Virus record (IMG/VR): IMGVR_UViG_3300033571_011686
Span: 1 to 21,012 of that record
Direction: 5' to 3' (one strand)
Length of the DNA: 21,012 nucleotides
Origin: a virus
Position 1 is the first letter of the stretch; every line of letters starts with the position of its first letter. Below the pieces are notes generated by a model, which had not been told where the DNA came from, searched no databases, and saw only the letters and a program-made list of their open reading frames with translations. A program made the translations under genes and the position numbers. This document shows, piece by piece, positions 1 to 6,193 of the stretch.

Positions 1-546
1 ACGATCTTTGAAGTCGCCAGCATAATTATCTGAATACTCAATATTATTTAGTATGACAGGAATGTCCATGACAATATCAACCTCTGGTATCAACTTACAT
101 GTAGTTGTCCAGTCAGGAGTGAAATATGGAAGGACCTGTTCAATAATCTTTGTTCCATCTTCTACGTTCTTGGCATAAATGAAAACTTTAAAATCAAGAT
201 TATATGGTACTGGTGCATACTGATATTTGAACTTGTTCTTGTCGTCTTGTCTGGCAAATGAAACTTTATTGATTGTTGGTAGCTTACGATCGCCATCGTA
301 TCTTATCTTGCCCATTTCAAAAGAAATAATAGGCAATGAAGTTACAGCATCATCTCTGTCGATTCCTGGATCTTGCATTATACGTGCAAGCATCTTATCC
401 TTCGGGCCATAAGTAATCGGCACCTTCATAAGGTTGACAACGTTACCTTCTTTGTCTGTGCGTGTGATACGGATGTTGTTGAGTAATGTACCCATGAGGA
501 TAACGTATTTGCGAATGAGTCCGAAATAAAATGGACCACCAAACAT
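1..546 (-). CDS. 15: T4 gp15-like tail sheath stabiliser / tail completion protein (partial, 3' end outside window)
   Basis: In T4, gp15 caps the finished tail tube and sheath and provides the surface that joins the neck. Translating the minus strand from the ATG at 546 gives an open frame of 182 codons that reaches the window edge without a stop. The N-terminus (MFGGPFYFGLIRKYVILMG, then LLNNIRITR) matches T4 gp15 (MFGYFYNSSFRRYATLMG, then LFSNIQIKR). Later segments VPITYGPKDK and IIEQVLPYFTPDW match the T4 motifs VPITYASKEH and IVEQILPYFQPHF. The ATG overlaps the gp14 stop by one base (TAATG), and AAGGAG lies seven bases upstream, so this start is well supported and translation is probably coupled to gp14. 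The C-terminal third is missing only because the window ends. The 13-14-15 order is that of T4. Confidence 0.9.
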   Translation of the reverse strand, partial: MFGGPFYFGLIRKYVILMGTLLNNIRITRTDKEGNVVNLMKVPITYGPKDKMLARIMQDPGIDRDDAVTSLPIISFEMGKIRYDGDRKLPTINKVSFARQDDKNKFKYQYAPVPYNLDFKVFIYAKNVEDGTKIIEQVLPYFTPDWTTTCKLIPEVDIVMDIPVILNNIEYSDNYAGDFKDR

Positions 547-1268
547 TATATCACTCCTTCACTAAATGGGTCTTTGACATCAAAATCAATAAACGTGTTA
601 CCTTCGTCTTGTATATCTTCGTTGTCAGCATTTGGCACAATATCCTCAACTGAAGCATGTTCAAGAATCAGATAGTTACCATCGTCAGTGGTTAACATAT
701 TCTTATCTTCGTCCATAATAGACCAATTGAATATATCTGTATCGTGTTTCTTGGCTATACGGTCAATCTCAGGAATGCCAGTGTTGAACTTCTCATTAGA
801 ATAATCAAACACTTCACAGGTCATTTCCCATGTCTGAAGAGCGCCCAACTGATAGAACATCTCATATTTGTTAACATAACGAATAATAAAACAACGTTGG
901 TTCAAAGGAAAATAGATAATATCTCCTTCGTTCGGTCTTATCTGTTTTGTTTCAAACTCAACCTCTTCATTAAATACTCTGCGAGCAACAGAGAATACAA
1001 CTTGGTTACGGATTTCAACACCGAACTTAGATAAGAACTCACCATCTCCAGAGAATCCATCAATAGACTTAATATACATCTCGATTGGATAAGCGTGGTC
1101 GTATGATGATATATCGTCAGCGCCATACACTGGATCGTAGTTGTTCAATGTTCTTGGAACATAGAACATGTCTTGTCCGTAAATTTTTATTGATTCAATA
1201 ACAAGGTTCTCAAGAAGAAGCTGTTCTTGAGATGCTTTGAAGTTGTTAAAGAAAAAAGAAGTAGCCAT
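546..1268 (-). CDS. 14: T4 gp14-like neck protein
   Basis: In T4, gp13 and gp14 form the collar that closes the filled head and docks the tail. The 240-aa product compares with 256 aa in T4. Shared segments include LVIESIKIYGQDMFYVPR (T4: LVAESIQMRGVECYYVPR) near residues 22-39, the KFGVEIRNQVVFSV strand near 81-94, and the EGDIIYFPLNQRCFII...FYQLGALQ stretch near 114-145 (T4: EGDLIYFPMDNSLFEI...FYQLGQNA). The C-terminus is acidic, ending close to DPFSEGVI. The start is one base beyond the gp13 stop (TGA-T-ATG), with an AGG upstream as a weak ribosome site, which suggests coupling to gp13. The stop overlaps the gp15 start. Nothing appears truncated. Confidence 0.92.
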   Translation of the reverse strand: MATSFFFNNFKASQEQLLLENLVIESIKIYGQDMFYVPRTLNNYDPVYGADDISSYDHAYPIEMYIKSIDGFSGDGEFLSKFGVEIRNQVVFSVARRVFNEEVEFETKQIRPNEGDIIYFPLNQRCFIIRYVNKYEMFYQLGALQTWEMTCEVFDYSNEKFNTGIPEIDRIAKKHDTDIFNWSIMDEDKNMLTTDDGNYLILEHASVEDIVPNADNEDIQDEGNTFIDFDVKDPFSEGVI

Positions 1269-1269
1269 A

Positions 1270-2007
1270 TCAGCCTATCATATCTGTTGCAGGTAAGCTG
1301 TAAGTGAAAATCATTTCTTTTTCCAAAGCATCTCGTTCGGCTGTGGCTTCGTCAAATATTTTCTGTCCATTAAACGTCAAACCACCAGGCATCTTCATGC
1401 CCTCAAACTTTTTAAGATTCTGTCCCCACTGTTGCTTAATAAGACATGCAGCATATCTCAGTAACCAACGATCGTTCCAAGCCTTAGTATAAATGTTAGG
1501 ATCAACAATCTGATAAGCCTCAACAATCATATATCTGTCAGCACCAATACGATCCCAGTCCATATCCAGATATAACTTATTATTGTTTCGATTGTAACGA
1601 ATAGGCTGCTTACCAACTAACATCTGTTCAAGAAACTGAATATGACTCATAGCCATATAATAAGGAATCATGGAAACTGAAGTAAGCGTATAAAGATCGT
1701 TCAATGCGATCTGGTATCGAATATTGAATAGGTTGTTGGTACCGATAGCTGCACCAATATCAAAAATAGAAACAGCCCCGATAATGTTATCAGGGAGAAT
1801 AATATAACGATTCTGAACATCATCTGGCGTCAAAAGGTGCTTGTAATAAATCTTATCAGAACCATCAAAATGATAGTCCCAGTAATACGCCAGAGCCTCA
1901 TCGATACGGTCGTCTATCTGATCGTCATCGACATTGATCTCAACTACTGGCTTGCCAAGACGTCTAAGGCAGTTTTCTTTGAACTCATCTTTATTCTTCG
2001 GGACCAT
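1270..2007 (-). CDS. 13: T4 gp13-like neck protein
   Basis: Head-completion and neck protein that acts with gp14 at the portal side of the capsid. The 245-aa product is shorter than T4 gp13 (309 aa), but both ends are conserved. N-terminal LRRLGKPVVEINVDDDQIDD followed by YWDYHFDG matches T4 [20 protein letters not shown] and YGEYHFDG. Near the C-terminus, the GMKMPGGLTFNGQKIFDEA segment and the following glutamate-rich helix match T4 GMMLPGGVTIDGQRLIEEA. The size difference lies in the middle, where T4 carries extra loops. The gene overlaps the end of the upstream Cys-rich gene by 17 bases. The upstream AGAGAG is a modest ribosome site. The stop is TGA, one base before the gp14 start. Confidence 0.92.
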   Translation of the reverse strand: MVPKNKDEFKENCLRRLGKPVVEINVDDDQIDDRIDEALAYYWDYHFDGSDKIYYKHLLTPDDVQNRYIILPDNIIGAVSIFDIGAAIGTNNLFNIRYQIALNDLYTLTSVSMIPYYMAMSHIQFLEQMLVGKQPIRYNRNNNKLYLDMDWDRIGADRYMIVEAYQIVDPNIYTKAWNDRWLLRYAACLIKQQWGQNLKKFEGMKMPGGLTFNGQKIFDEATAERDALEKEMIFTYSLPATDMIG

Positions 2008-2209
2008 TATTCTGCTCTCTTTTTAGTTCTTCCCATTTATTTAGGGGGCAATCCACAAAGGGAAAAAGAGTTTTTACCATCATATTACATCCACAGATCT
2101 GGCATCTATAGGCTTCTGCCAGGTATTGGTCACATTTCTCGCATAGTTTTAACCTATCATTCGCCAGCTTTTTCTTTCTCTCTATCATGTTATTTATTTT
2201 CATTGGCAT
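1991..2209 (-). CDS. Small Cys-rich protein, probable zinc-binding domain
   Basis: A 72-aa protein of unknown role. Seven cysteines lie in the pattern C23-x2-C26-x9-C36-x2-C39-x-C41-x12-C54, and the last is in a CPLNKW motif. Four or more of these in paired CxxC knuckles indicate a compact zinc ribbon or similar metal-binding fold. Short phage proteins of this CxxC...CGC...CPxxKW type are known, generally without an assigned function. The N-terminus is strongly basic (ERKKKLANDRLK) and likely helical, compatible with nucleic-acid or protein contact; that is inference. The start at 2209 has GAGG four bases upstream; ATG codons at 2203 and 2188 are alternatives. It overlaps the end of the SGNH-like gene by 20 bases and the start of gp13 by 17, so it belongs to the same transcript. 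Confidence 0.75.
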   Translation of the reverse strand: MPMKINNMIERKKKLANDRLKLCEKCDQYLAEAYRCQICGCNMMVKTLFPFVDCPLNKWEELKREQNNGPEE

Positions 2210-2981
2210 ATTTCCTCAATAACTCGGGGATATAAACCGATTCATCTTCGTTCTGATTCTCATACAGTTCCATGTATTTCTTATATATTAGATCTGCTGC
2301 GAACATATTCTCCATCTCGTTCGGATAGGTCTTGTCCGGCAACAGAGTCCCAGAATATCCTCGTTTCATATTACCGAGCGTTGTATCTCTGAACACGTAT
2401 TGTTTTATGTCTCTGAACTCGTTTGGATAACATGGAGTAATCCAGCCGTCAAACATCAAATATCGACAACCAGATTTATCAAGATTATAGCAGCAGCTGG
2501 ACAACATAACCTTGAACATATCATCAAACCATTTATAACTGAAGAACGACTCATAGGCCATACTCATAAACTGTCTGACATAAGGATCTGATGTAGCATC
2601 AACCAATCCAACACACATAGACTTGACACGACAACCATCATCTTCCTCGAAACAGTCAAGCATTTTCTTTAATCTTGATTCTGTATCTTCGTGTGTGTTT
2701 GGTTCTTCATTATACACTGCTTCGTCGGTAACACCCATTTCAAATCTGTAAGAGTTGGTCCACTGAATAGCAACAATATCTTCTGACTTCAAATCAAGAT
2801 TCTGTATTTTTCTGGCAATCCTCCAGTTACTTGCTCCGGGAAATGAAAAATCAACAAGTTCTTGATTTAACTTTTTTGACAGCAAATATGGCCATGCACG
2901 TTTCTTGCTTTCTTCGAGGCTCATACCATCAAGATAAAACTTTGATCCAAAAGAAGCACTGTCGCCAAAAGTGTATAACAT
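2190..2981 (-). CDS. SGNH/GDSL hydrolase-like protein, apparently lacking the block V histidine
   Basis: The N-terminus MLYTFGDSASFG carries the GDS signature (block I nucleophile serine, residue 8) directly after a short hydrophobic strand, as in SGNH-fold esterases. FPGASNWRI (near residues 47-55) fits the conserved Gly/Asn region. In active members the C-terminal block V is usually DxxHPN. Here the corresponding stretch is DKTYPNEMENMFAADLI (near 216-232), with tyrosine where histidine is expected. It may therefore be a binding protein or an altered enzyme rather than a normal esterase. I chose the ATG at 2981 (263 aa) over an in-frame ATG at 2999. It gives TAA-T-ATG spacing from the upstream gene, a GGAG six bases ahead, and a start right at the core strand. 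A role in modifying or binding surface glycans is plausible but not shown. Confidence 0.7.
   Translation of the reverse strand: MLYTFGDSASFGSKFYLDGMSLEESKKRAWPYLLSKKLNQELVDFSFPGASNWRIARKIQNLDLKSEDIVAIQWTNSYRFEMGVTDEAVYNEEPNTHEDTESRLKKMLDCFEEDDGCRVKSMCVGLVDATSDPYVRQFMSMAYESFFSYKWFDDMFKVMLSSCCYNLDKSGCRYLMFDGWITPCYPNEFRDIKQYVFRDTTLGNMKRGYSGTLLPDKTYPNEMENMFAADLIYKKYMELYENQNEDESVYIPELLRKYANENK
2191..2198 (-). promoter_or_regulatory. Weak late-promoter-like box (AATAAATA) upstream of gp13
   Basis: AATAAATA on the minus strand, inside the first codons of the 72-aa Cys-rich gene. The predicted start near 2185 would give a leader of nearly 180 bases before gp13. T4 has late promoters in this gene region, but this match lies in AT-rich coding sequence and lacks the leading T, so it is only a candidate. 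Confidence 0.25.
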
Positions 2982-2982
2982 A

Positions 2983-3765
2983 TTATTCTCCAAATCCAAA
3001 TGGGCATTTCTTCTGCCGCTTATCGTTTCTGTTCACCAATGACATAGTTCTACGCCATCCCATAGATGTGCCTGTTACATTATATGTTTTTAATCTGAGT
3101 TCTTCTTCTGACACAATATGATTATGTATCTTGATTTTCTTTTCTGTCAATGGAATAAACTGAGCCAATGCTTGACCCATTGGAATCAAAAACTGCTGTG
3201 GAACTTTCTTCTTGACTGTAAAGAATATGTTGCTGCCTGTTTGATAATGGAAGTTCACAACCCCAGGAAGAATATGAAAATCATAGTTCTCCAATGACCA
3301 CTGCGCAGGAATCTGAACAAATGGAATATTTTCTTTTGTCTGTATGATCCACGGACTATTCAGTTTAATAATATAATGATCCATGAATCCTGGCTCTACC
3401 TGATCGTTCTTATGTAGAATAGGATCTTTGCCATTTGAATAATGATAAGATATGGATTCTTCTGTGATGTTCATAACAAAATCACACCAGTTTTCCAGTA
3501 TGAATCCCCTACTATACAGTTCATGAAATCCAGGACAAGACTTAATAGTCCTAAGAGACAACTGCCAGTTGAAATCTATATGTCCACCATCGTCCGTTTT
3601 ATACTGTGGCCATTTTGTGTTTGATGGTTGTGTGCCCAGAACCTTATCATACCATTCTGGCTTTGCCTTCGGAGATTTAACTATTGGAGTGAACTTGTAA
3701 GCATCATTGTTTGATGTGAAACAATCAACATCGATCACAGAAGATCTATGAAAAAACGAAAACAT
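2983..3765 (-). CDS. Uncharacterised phage protein (resembles DUF6065-type proteins)
   Basis: A 260-aa soluble protein without signal peptide or membrane segment. Recognisable stretches are PIVKSPKAKPEWYDKV (near 27-42), TIKSCPGFHELYSRGFIL followed by ENWCDF (near 73-96), SPWIIQT (137-143), and FTVKKKVPQQFLIPMGQALAQFIPL (near 182-206). Cyanophage genomes carry proteins with a comparable series (K-S-xx-PxWW, T-x-K-x-C-G-F, IPxGxPLxQ), which I recall as a domain of unknown function. The family name is tentative. Many tryptophan, tyrosine and histidine residues suggest a beta-rich fold. The start at 3765 has GGAGA about ten bases upstream. The stop TAA is one base before the chosen start of the SGNH-like gene, so the two are probably translated together. 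This is the first minus-strand gene after the inverted 86-aa gene. Confidence 0.65.
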   Translation of the reverse strand: MFSFFHRSSVIDVDCFTSNNDAYKFTPIVKSPKAKPEWYDKVLGTQPSNTKWPQYKTDDGGHIDFNWQLSLRTIKSCPGFHELYSRGFILENWCDFVMNITEESISYHYSNGKDPILHKNDQVEPGFMDHYIIKLNSPWIIQTKENIPFVQIPAQWSLENYDFHILPGVVNFHYQTGSNIFFTVKKKVPQQFLIPMGQALAQFIPLTEKKIKIHNHIVSEEELRLKTYNVTGTSMGWRRTMSLVNRNDKRQKKCPFGFGE

Positions 3766-3782
3766 AATATAATCTCCAATAC

Positions 3783-3790
3783 TATAAATA
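3783..3790 (+). promoter_or_regulatory. T4-type late promoter box (TATAAATA) for the plus-strand gene
   Basis: An exact match to the T4 late promoter box TATAAATA on the plus strand, in the 54-bp gap between two divergent genes. In T4 the box covers about -13 to -6, so transcription would start near 3796. That leaves a leader of about 24 bases containing AAAGGTG before the ATG at 3820. Position, strand and spacing all fit a dedicated late promoter for the 86-aa gene. Confidence 0.7.
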
Positions 3791-3819
3791 AGTCATATTC
3801 TATATTATAAAGGTGAACA

Positions 3820-4080
3820 ATGACAAAGACAACTACTATTACTATGCCCACGTATGACGATTATGAAGTTGATTTAGGCGAAGATAAAGAGGGCAGATAT
3901 CTTCTTCAAAAATATTATCTCAACCATAAACTTATTCTTGAGATATTTATATATTATAATACACACAAAGCTGAGAACATTGTGGAAGCTGATCCAAATA
4001 TCAATTTTGTGATGAGATGGCCAAAGAAAGCTGTGTTCAAACAATACGACGAATCTGGAAACTTAATCAGTACCACCTGA
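3820..4080 (+). CDS. Small uncharacterised late protein, the only plus-strand gene
   Basis: An 86-aa acidic protein with no recognised family. It alternates predicted strands (EGRYLLQKYYLNHKLILEIF) and ends with VFKQYDESGNLISTT. The YDESGNLI stretch resembles short turn motifs of beta-repeat proteins, but one copy proves nothing. It is likely real: it has an exact late-promoter box 30 bases upstream, an AAAGGTG ribosome site with good spacing before the ATG, and it fills a slot where no minus-strand gene exists. Its 3' end overlaps the 3' end of the convergent glycine-rich adhesin gene by 14 bases (4067-4080). Its orientation against an otherwise uniform operon suggests it was inserted or inverted. 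The function is unknown. Confidence 0.72.
   Translation: MTKTTTITMPTYDDYEVDLGEDKEGRYLLQKYYLNHKLILEIFIYYNTHKAENIVEADPNINFVMRWPKKAVFKQYDESGNLISTT
3944..3951 (-). promoter_or_regulatory. Possible minus-strand late promoter box (TATAAATA)
   Basis: An exact TATAAATA on the minus strand, inside the coding sequence of the plus-strand 86-aa gene. It points toward the 260-aa gene that starts at 3765. The predicted start site near 3938 would give a leader of about 170 bases antisense to the 86-aa gene. The stretch is AT-rich and coding (codons for IFIYYN), so a chance match is possible. No closer minus-strand box was seen upstream of 3765. Confidence 0.4.
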
Positions 4081-4741
4081 TTCTGGCATATCCATTAGCG
4101 CCTGATGATGCAGGTGGAGCACATTCACCACCGCCTCCACCGCCTCCTCCTCCACCGACATAAACGCCGATTGTGGAGAAATATGCAGGTGCTCCTGGTT
4201 CGTCAAAACGGAATGTTCTGGAAAGGTATCCACCGGATCCACCACGATTACATCCGTAGCCTCCTGCACCACCACCGCCTGTTCTGATGTTGCCGCCAGA
4301 ACCGTTACCATCACGACCACTGCCAGGACAGTAGTTTCTACCGCCACCACCGCCGTTGTATCCACCTTCTGCAGCTACTGCTCCGTTGACACCAAAATAC
4401 GACCAACCACCAGCGCCTCCGGCACCACCACAGTATCCGTAACACCATCCGTCATTACCACAGTATCCTGTGGCTCCTGCACCTGCTGCCCATAGTTCGA
4501 TTGTCATAAACTGATAACGCTGAACACCAAAATATTGCCAGCCACCATTGAATCCAAACTCAACCTGTCCAGGAACAATCCAAGTTTTGTTGTATCCTTT
4601 TGACATTGAAACAGGACCAGATGGAACACCTAACAGTTCTCTGGTGTTCTTGTCGCCAAGATTTGCTCTGGCGTTTGATGGTTTCAATAACTCTACAGAT
4701 ATATTTCCTATCGATAATAGACCTGATGATGGTGTCGTCAT
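4067..4741 (-). CDS. Cysteine-containing glycine-rich tail fibre / adhesin protein
   Basis: A 224-aa protein. The first 50 residues (GLLSIGNISVELL..., then ELLGVPSGPVSMSKGYNK) are an N-terminal module common in phage tail and fibre proteins, where GVPSGxxSMSxxYGK is typical. From about residue 83 (ELWAAGAGATG) a glycine-rich body follows, with a run of ten glycines at 196-205, ending in NGYARIRWY. This resembles the receptor-binding poly-glycine domains of T4-like adhesins such as gp38, which pack as polyglycine II helices. Unlike the other glycine-rich proteins here it has six cysteines (94, 100, 104, 138, 164, 207). The start lies one base past the stop of the S74 gene, with GGAAAA upstream. 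The TGA stop overlaps the end of the convergent 86-aa gene. Confidence 0.75.
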   Translation of the reverse strand: MTTPSSGLLSIGNISVELLKPSNARANLGDKNTRELLGVPSGPVSMSKGYNKTWIVPGQVEFGFNGGWQYFGVQRYQFMTIELWAAGAGATGYCGNDGWCYGYCGGAGGAGGWSYFGVNGAVAAEGGYNGGGGGRNYCPGSGRDGNGSGGNIRTGGGGAGGYGCNRGGSGGYLSRTFRFDEPGAPAYFSTIGVYVGGGGGGGGGGECAPPASSGANGYARIRWY

Positions 4742-4742
4742 T

Positions 4743-5714
4743 TTATTTTTCCGATTTCAATTGATCTATTTCGTTCTTTAAATGTTTAACTGCTTCAATA
4801 AGCAATGGCACAAGTTTGTCGTACCTAACAGCCTTTATACCGTTTTCTCTGGTAACTACTGCTTCTGGTAGAACTTTTTCAATGTCTTGAGCAATAACAC
4901 CAACGTCGTGTTTTCTGACAAAATAGTTATCCTCACCACCACGCTCATCAATATATGACTGAACCCAATCAAACTCAACGCCTTGAATATACATTATCTT
5001 ATCAATAGCATTTTCAATCGGTGTAATATTTTCTTTCAGATTACGGTCAGAAGAGAAGAATGCAGTAACGTCGCCAGTTGCTCTGAAATCACCAGTAGCA
5101 CCAGCGGCAGGAGCGCCAACACCAACTGAGTTGAACTGAGCGTTCAATGACACGCTGGTGAAGTTTGTAGATGATCCAGCGACACTGATGTTCCATGTGC
5201 CGAATGCGCCTGTGCCATCTTTTTGAACAATGGCGTCACCAGGAGCTACCTGTCCAGATGCAAGGCCTACGTTTCTGATTGCCGAATCGCCCAATGAAAG
5301 GTTAGCACGTGCTGCTGCTTTGTTTGGAATATCAGCAAGGTTCTGATCACGAACAAGAGGAGGAGGACCACCAGCGCCCCAATAAAGGTTGTTGCCGTCT
5401 GACATCAAAAACGATCCAGGAGTTCCAGGAGATCCTGCAGCGAAAATGGTTGCGCCGTTATTGAAAATAAGATCAGAGCTACTGTTTAACGTAATAGGGG
5501 CAGAATAATATTGTGCAGCGTTCCATGTGAATGAAAAATAAGTATTAACTTGGCCAGACTCAGAAGCCCACATAACAGCAGAACCGTTTGACGTCAGTCG
5601 TTGTCCTGGCGCTCCTAATGTTCCCTGTGCAGAGATACCTACGTTATTTACTATCTTTAATACAGAATTGGATACTGTCAATCCATTCTTGACTACGAAA
5701 TCTCTATCGGCCAT
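4743..5714 (-). CDS. Tail fibre protein with C-terminal S74 intramolecular chaperone
   Basis: A 323-aa protein. Residues 1-17 (MADRDFVVKNGLTVSNS) form an N-terminus typical of cyanophage fibre proteins. Residues near 122-150 (NLADIPNKAAARANLSLGD, then SAIRNVG) match the common tail-fibre repeat. The last about 100 residues are a peptidase S74 / intramolecular chaperone domain: SSDRNLKENI at 221-230, VGVIAQDIEKVLPEAV near 271-286, then VRYDKLVPLLIEAVKHLKNEI. In this family the domain drives trimer folding and then cuts itself off with a serine-lysine dyad; S222 and K227 have the expected spacing. The final helix is a probable trimeric coiled coil. The ribosome site AGGGAA precedes the ATG at 5714. 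Confidence 0.9.
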   Translation of the reverse strand: MADRDFVVKNGLTVSNSVLKIVNNVGISAQGTLGAPGQRLTSNGSAVMWASESGQVNTYFSFTWNAAQYYSAPITLNSSSDLIFNNGATIFAAGSPGTPGSFLMSDGNNLYWGAGGPPPLVRDQNLADIPNKAAARANLSLGDSAIRNVGLASGQVAPGDAIVQKDGTGAFGTWNISVAGSSTNFTSVSLNAQFNSVGVGAPAAGATGDFRATGDVTAFFSSDRNLKENITPIENAIDKIMYIQGVEFDWVQSYIDERGGEDNYFVRKHDVGVIAQDIEKVLPEAVVTRENGIKAVRYDKLVPLLIEAVKHLKNEIDQLKSEK

Positions 5715-5833
5715 GGTTCCCTATCCCCATTGGATGTTTTCAAAAGAATACTTATTATGCTCTTTACTATATTTTTTACTTTACTTGTTTTTCAATATAC
5801 GTTATAATCATTACTGTCTGTTGATAGTAGTAA
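5715..5833. other. Intergenic region, largest gap in the window
   Basis: 119 bases between two minus-strand fibre genes, clearly more AT-rich than its surroundings. No (N)ATAAATA late box is visible. A sigma70-like promoter can be read on the minus strand (separate entry). A weak six-base inverted repeat, ATTACT (5810-5815) with AGTAAT (5829-5834), lies just past the end of the upstream gene. It has no U-tract and low GC, so it is not a convincing terminator. A plus-strand frame here encodes a hydrophobic stretch that I regard as spurious. Confidence 0.5.
5766..5795 (-). promoter_or_regulatory. Possible sigma70-like promoter upstream of the S74 fibre gene
   Basis: On the minus strand, TTGAAA (5795-5790) and TATAGT (5771-5766) are 18 bases apart. 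Each hexamer is one mismatch from the bacterial consensus. Transcription would start near 5759, about 45 bases ahead of the ATG at 5714. The region is AT-rich, so a chance match is quite possible. Confidence 0.3.
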
Positions 5834-6193
5834 TCATTCAGGTTCAACAGCATCAGTCCTAGTAACCTCAGGAGTAACAGTAACGATACCCTCGAATACT
5901 CTACTGATGTTTCCTGTTAATGTCTCCGTAAGCTGCACATCATAAACATATCTACCTGCAGGTAGTTCACCAGGACCAGAAGTAACAGCATCCATTCTTA
6001 ATATGATCTTACCAAGAGTAGGAACTATCTCTGTTACAAAGTCAGTTGCAAATACAGAAGTATACCATTTCCTTAACTGTGATTTTGCCGTATATCCTGT
6101 TAGATCTCTTGGATCACCGTTCTCGTCCACGAGCTCGAATGATGTTTCATAGGTAGTTCCCTGATCAATGACAAGATTAACCTTTCTTGACAT
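5834..6193 (-). CDS. Small beta-rich virion structural protein
   Basis: A 119-aa protein. The N-terminal KVNLVIDQGTTYETSFEL, the DLTGYTAKSQLRKWY stretch near 37-51, and the PAGRYVYDVQLTET...VFEGIVTVTPEVTR ending near 84-112 form a pattern I recognise from cyanophage and other tailed-phage structural proteins, often next to fibre and baseplate genes. The fold is probably an Ig-like or BppU-like beta sandwich, though the exact role is unknown. The ATG overlaps the stop of the upstream 193-aa gene by one base (TAATG), which indicates translational coupling. The stop is TGA and is followed by the 119-base gap. Confidence 0.75.
   Translation of the reverse strand: MSRKVNLVIDQGTTYETSFELVDENGDPRDLTGYTAKSQLRKWYTSVFATDFVTEIVPTLGKIILRMDAVTSGPGELPAGRYVYDVQLTETLTGNISRVFEGIVTVTPEVTRTDAVEPE

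Noticed and set aside
2982-2999. Start of the SGNH-like gene at 2999
   Set aside because: The ATG at 2981 has GGAG six bases upstream and TAA-T-ATG spacing; the extra six residues (MDLENN) are just the tail of the overlapping gene region.
5810-5834. Inverted repeat ATTACT/AGTAAT as a terminator
   Set aside because: Only six AT-rich base pairs, with no U-tract after it in the direction of transcription.
5668-5862. Plus-strand frame of 64 aa with a hydrophobic stretch resembling a membrane peptide
   Set aside because: The hydrophobicity comes from T-rich non-coding sequence. It has no ribosome site and runs into two minus-strand genes at both ends.
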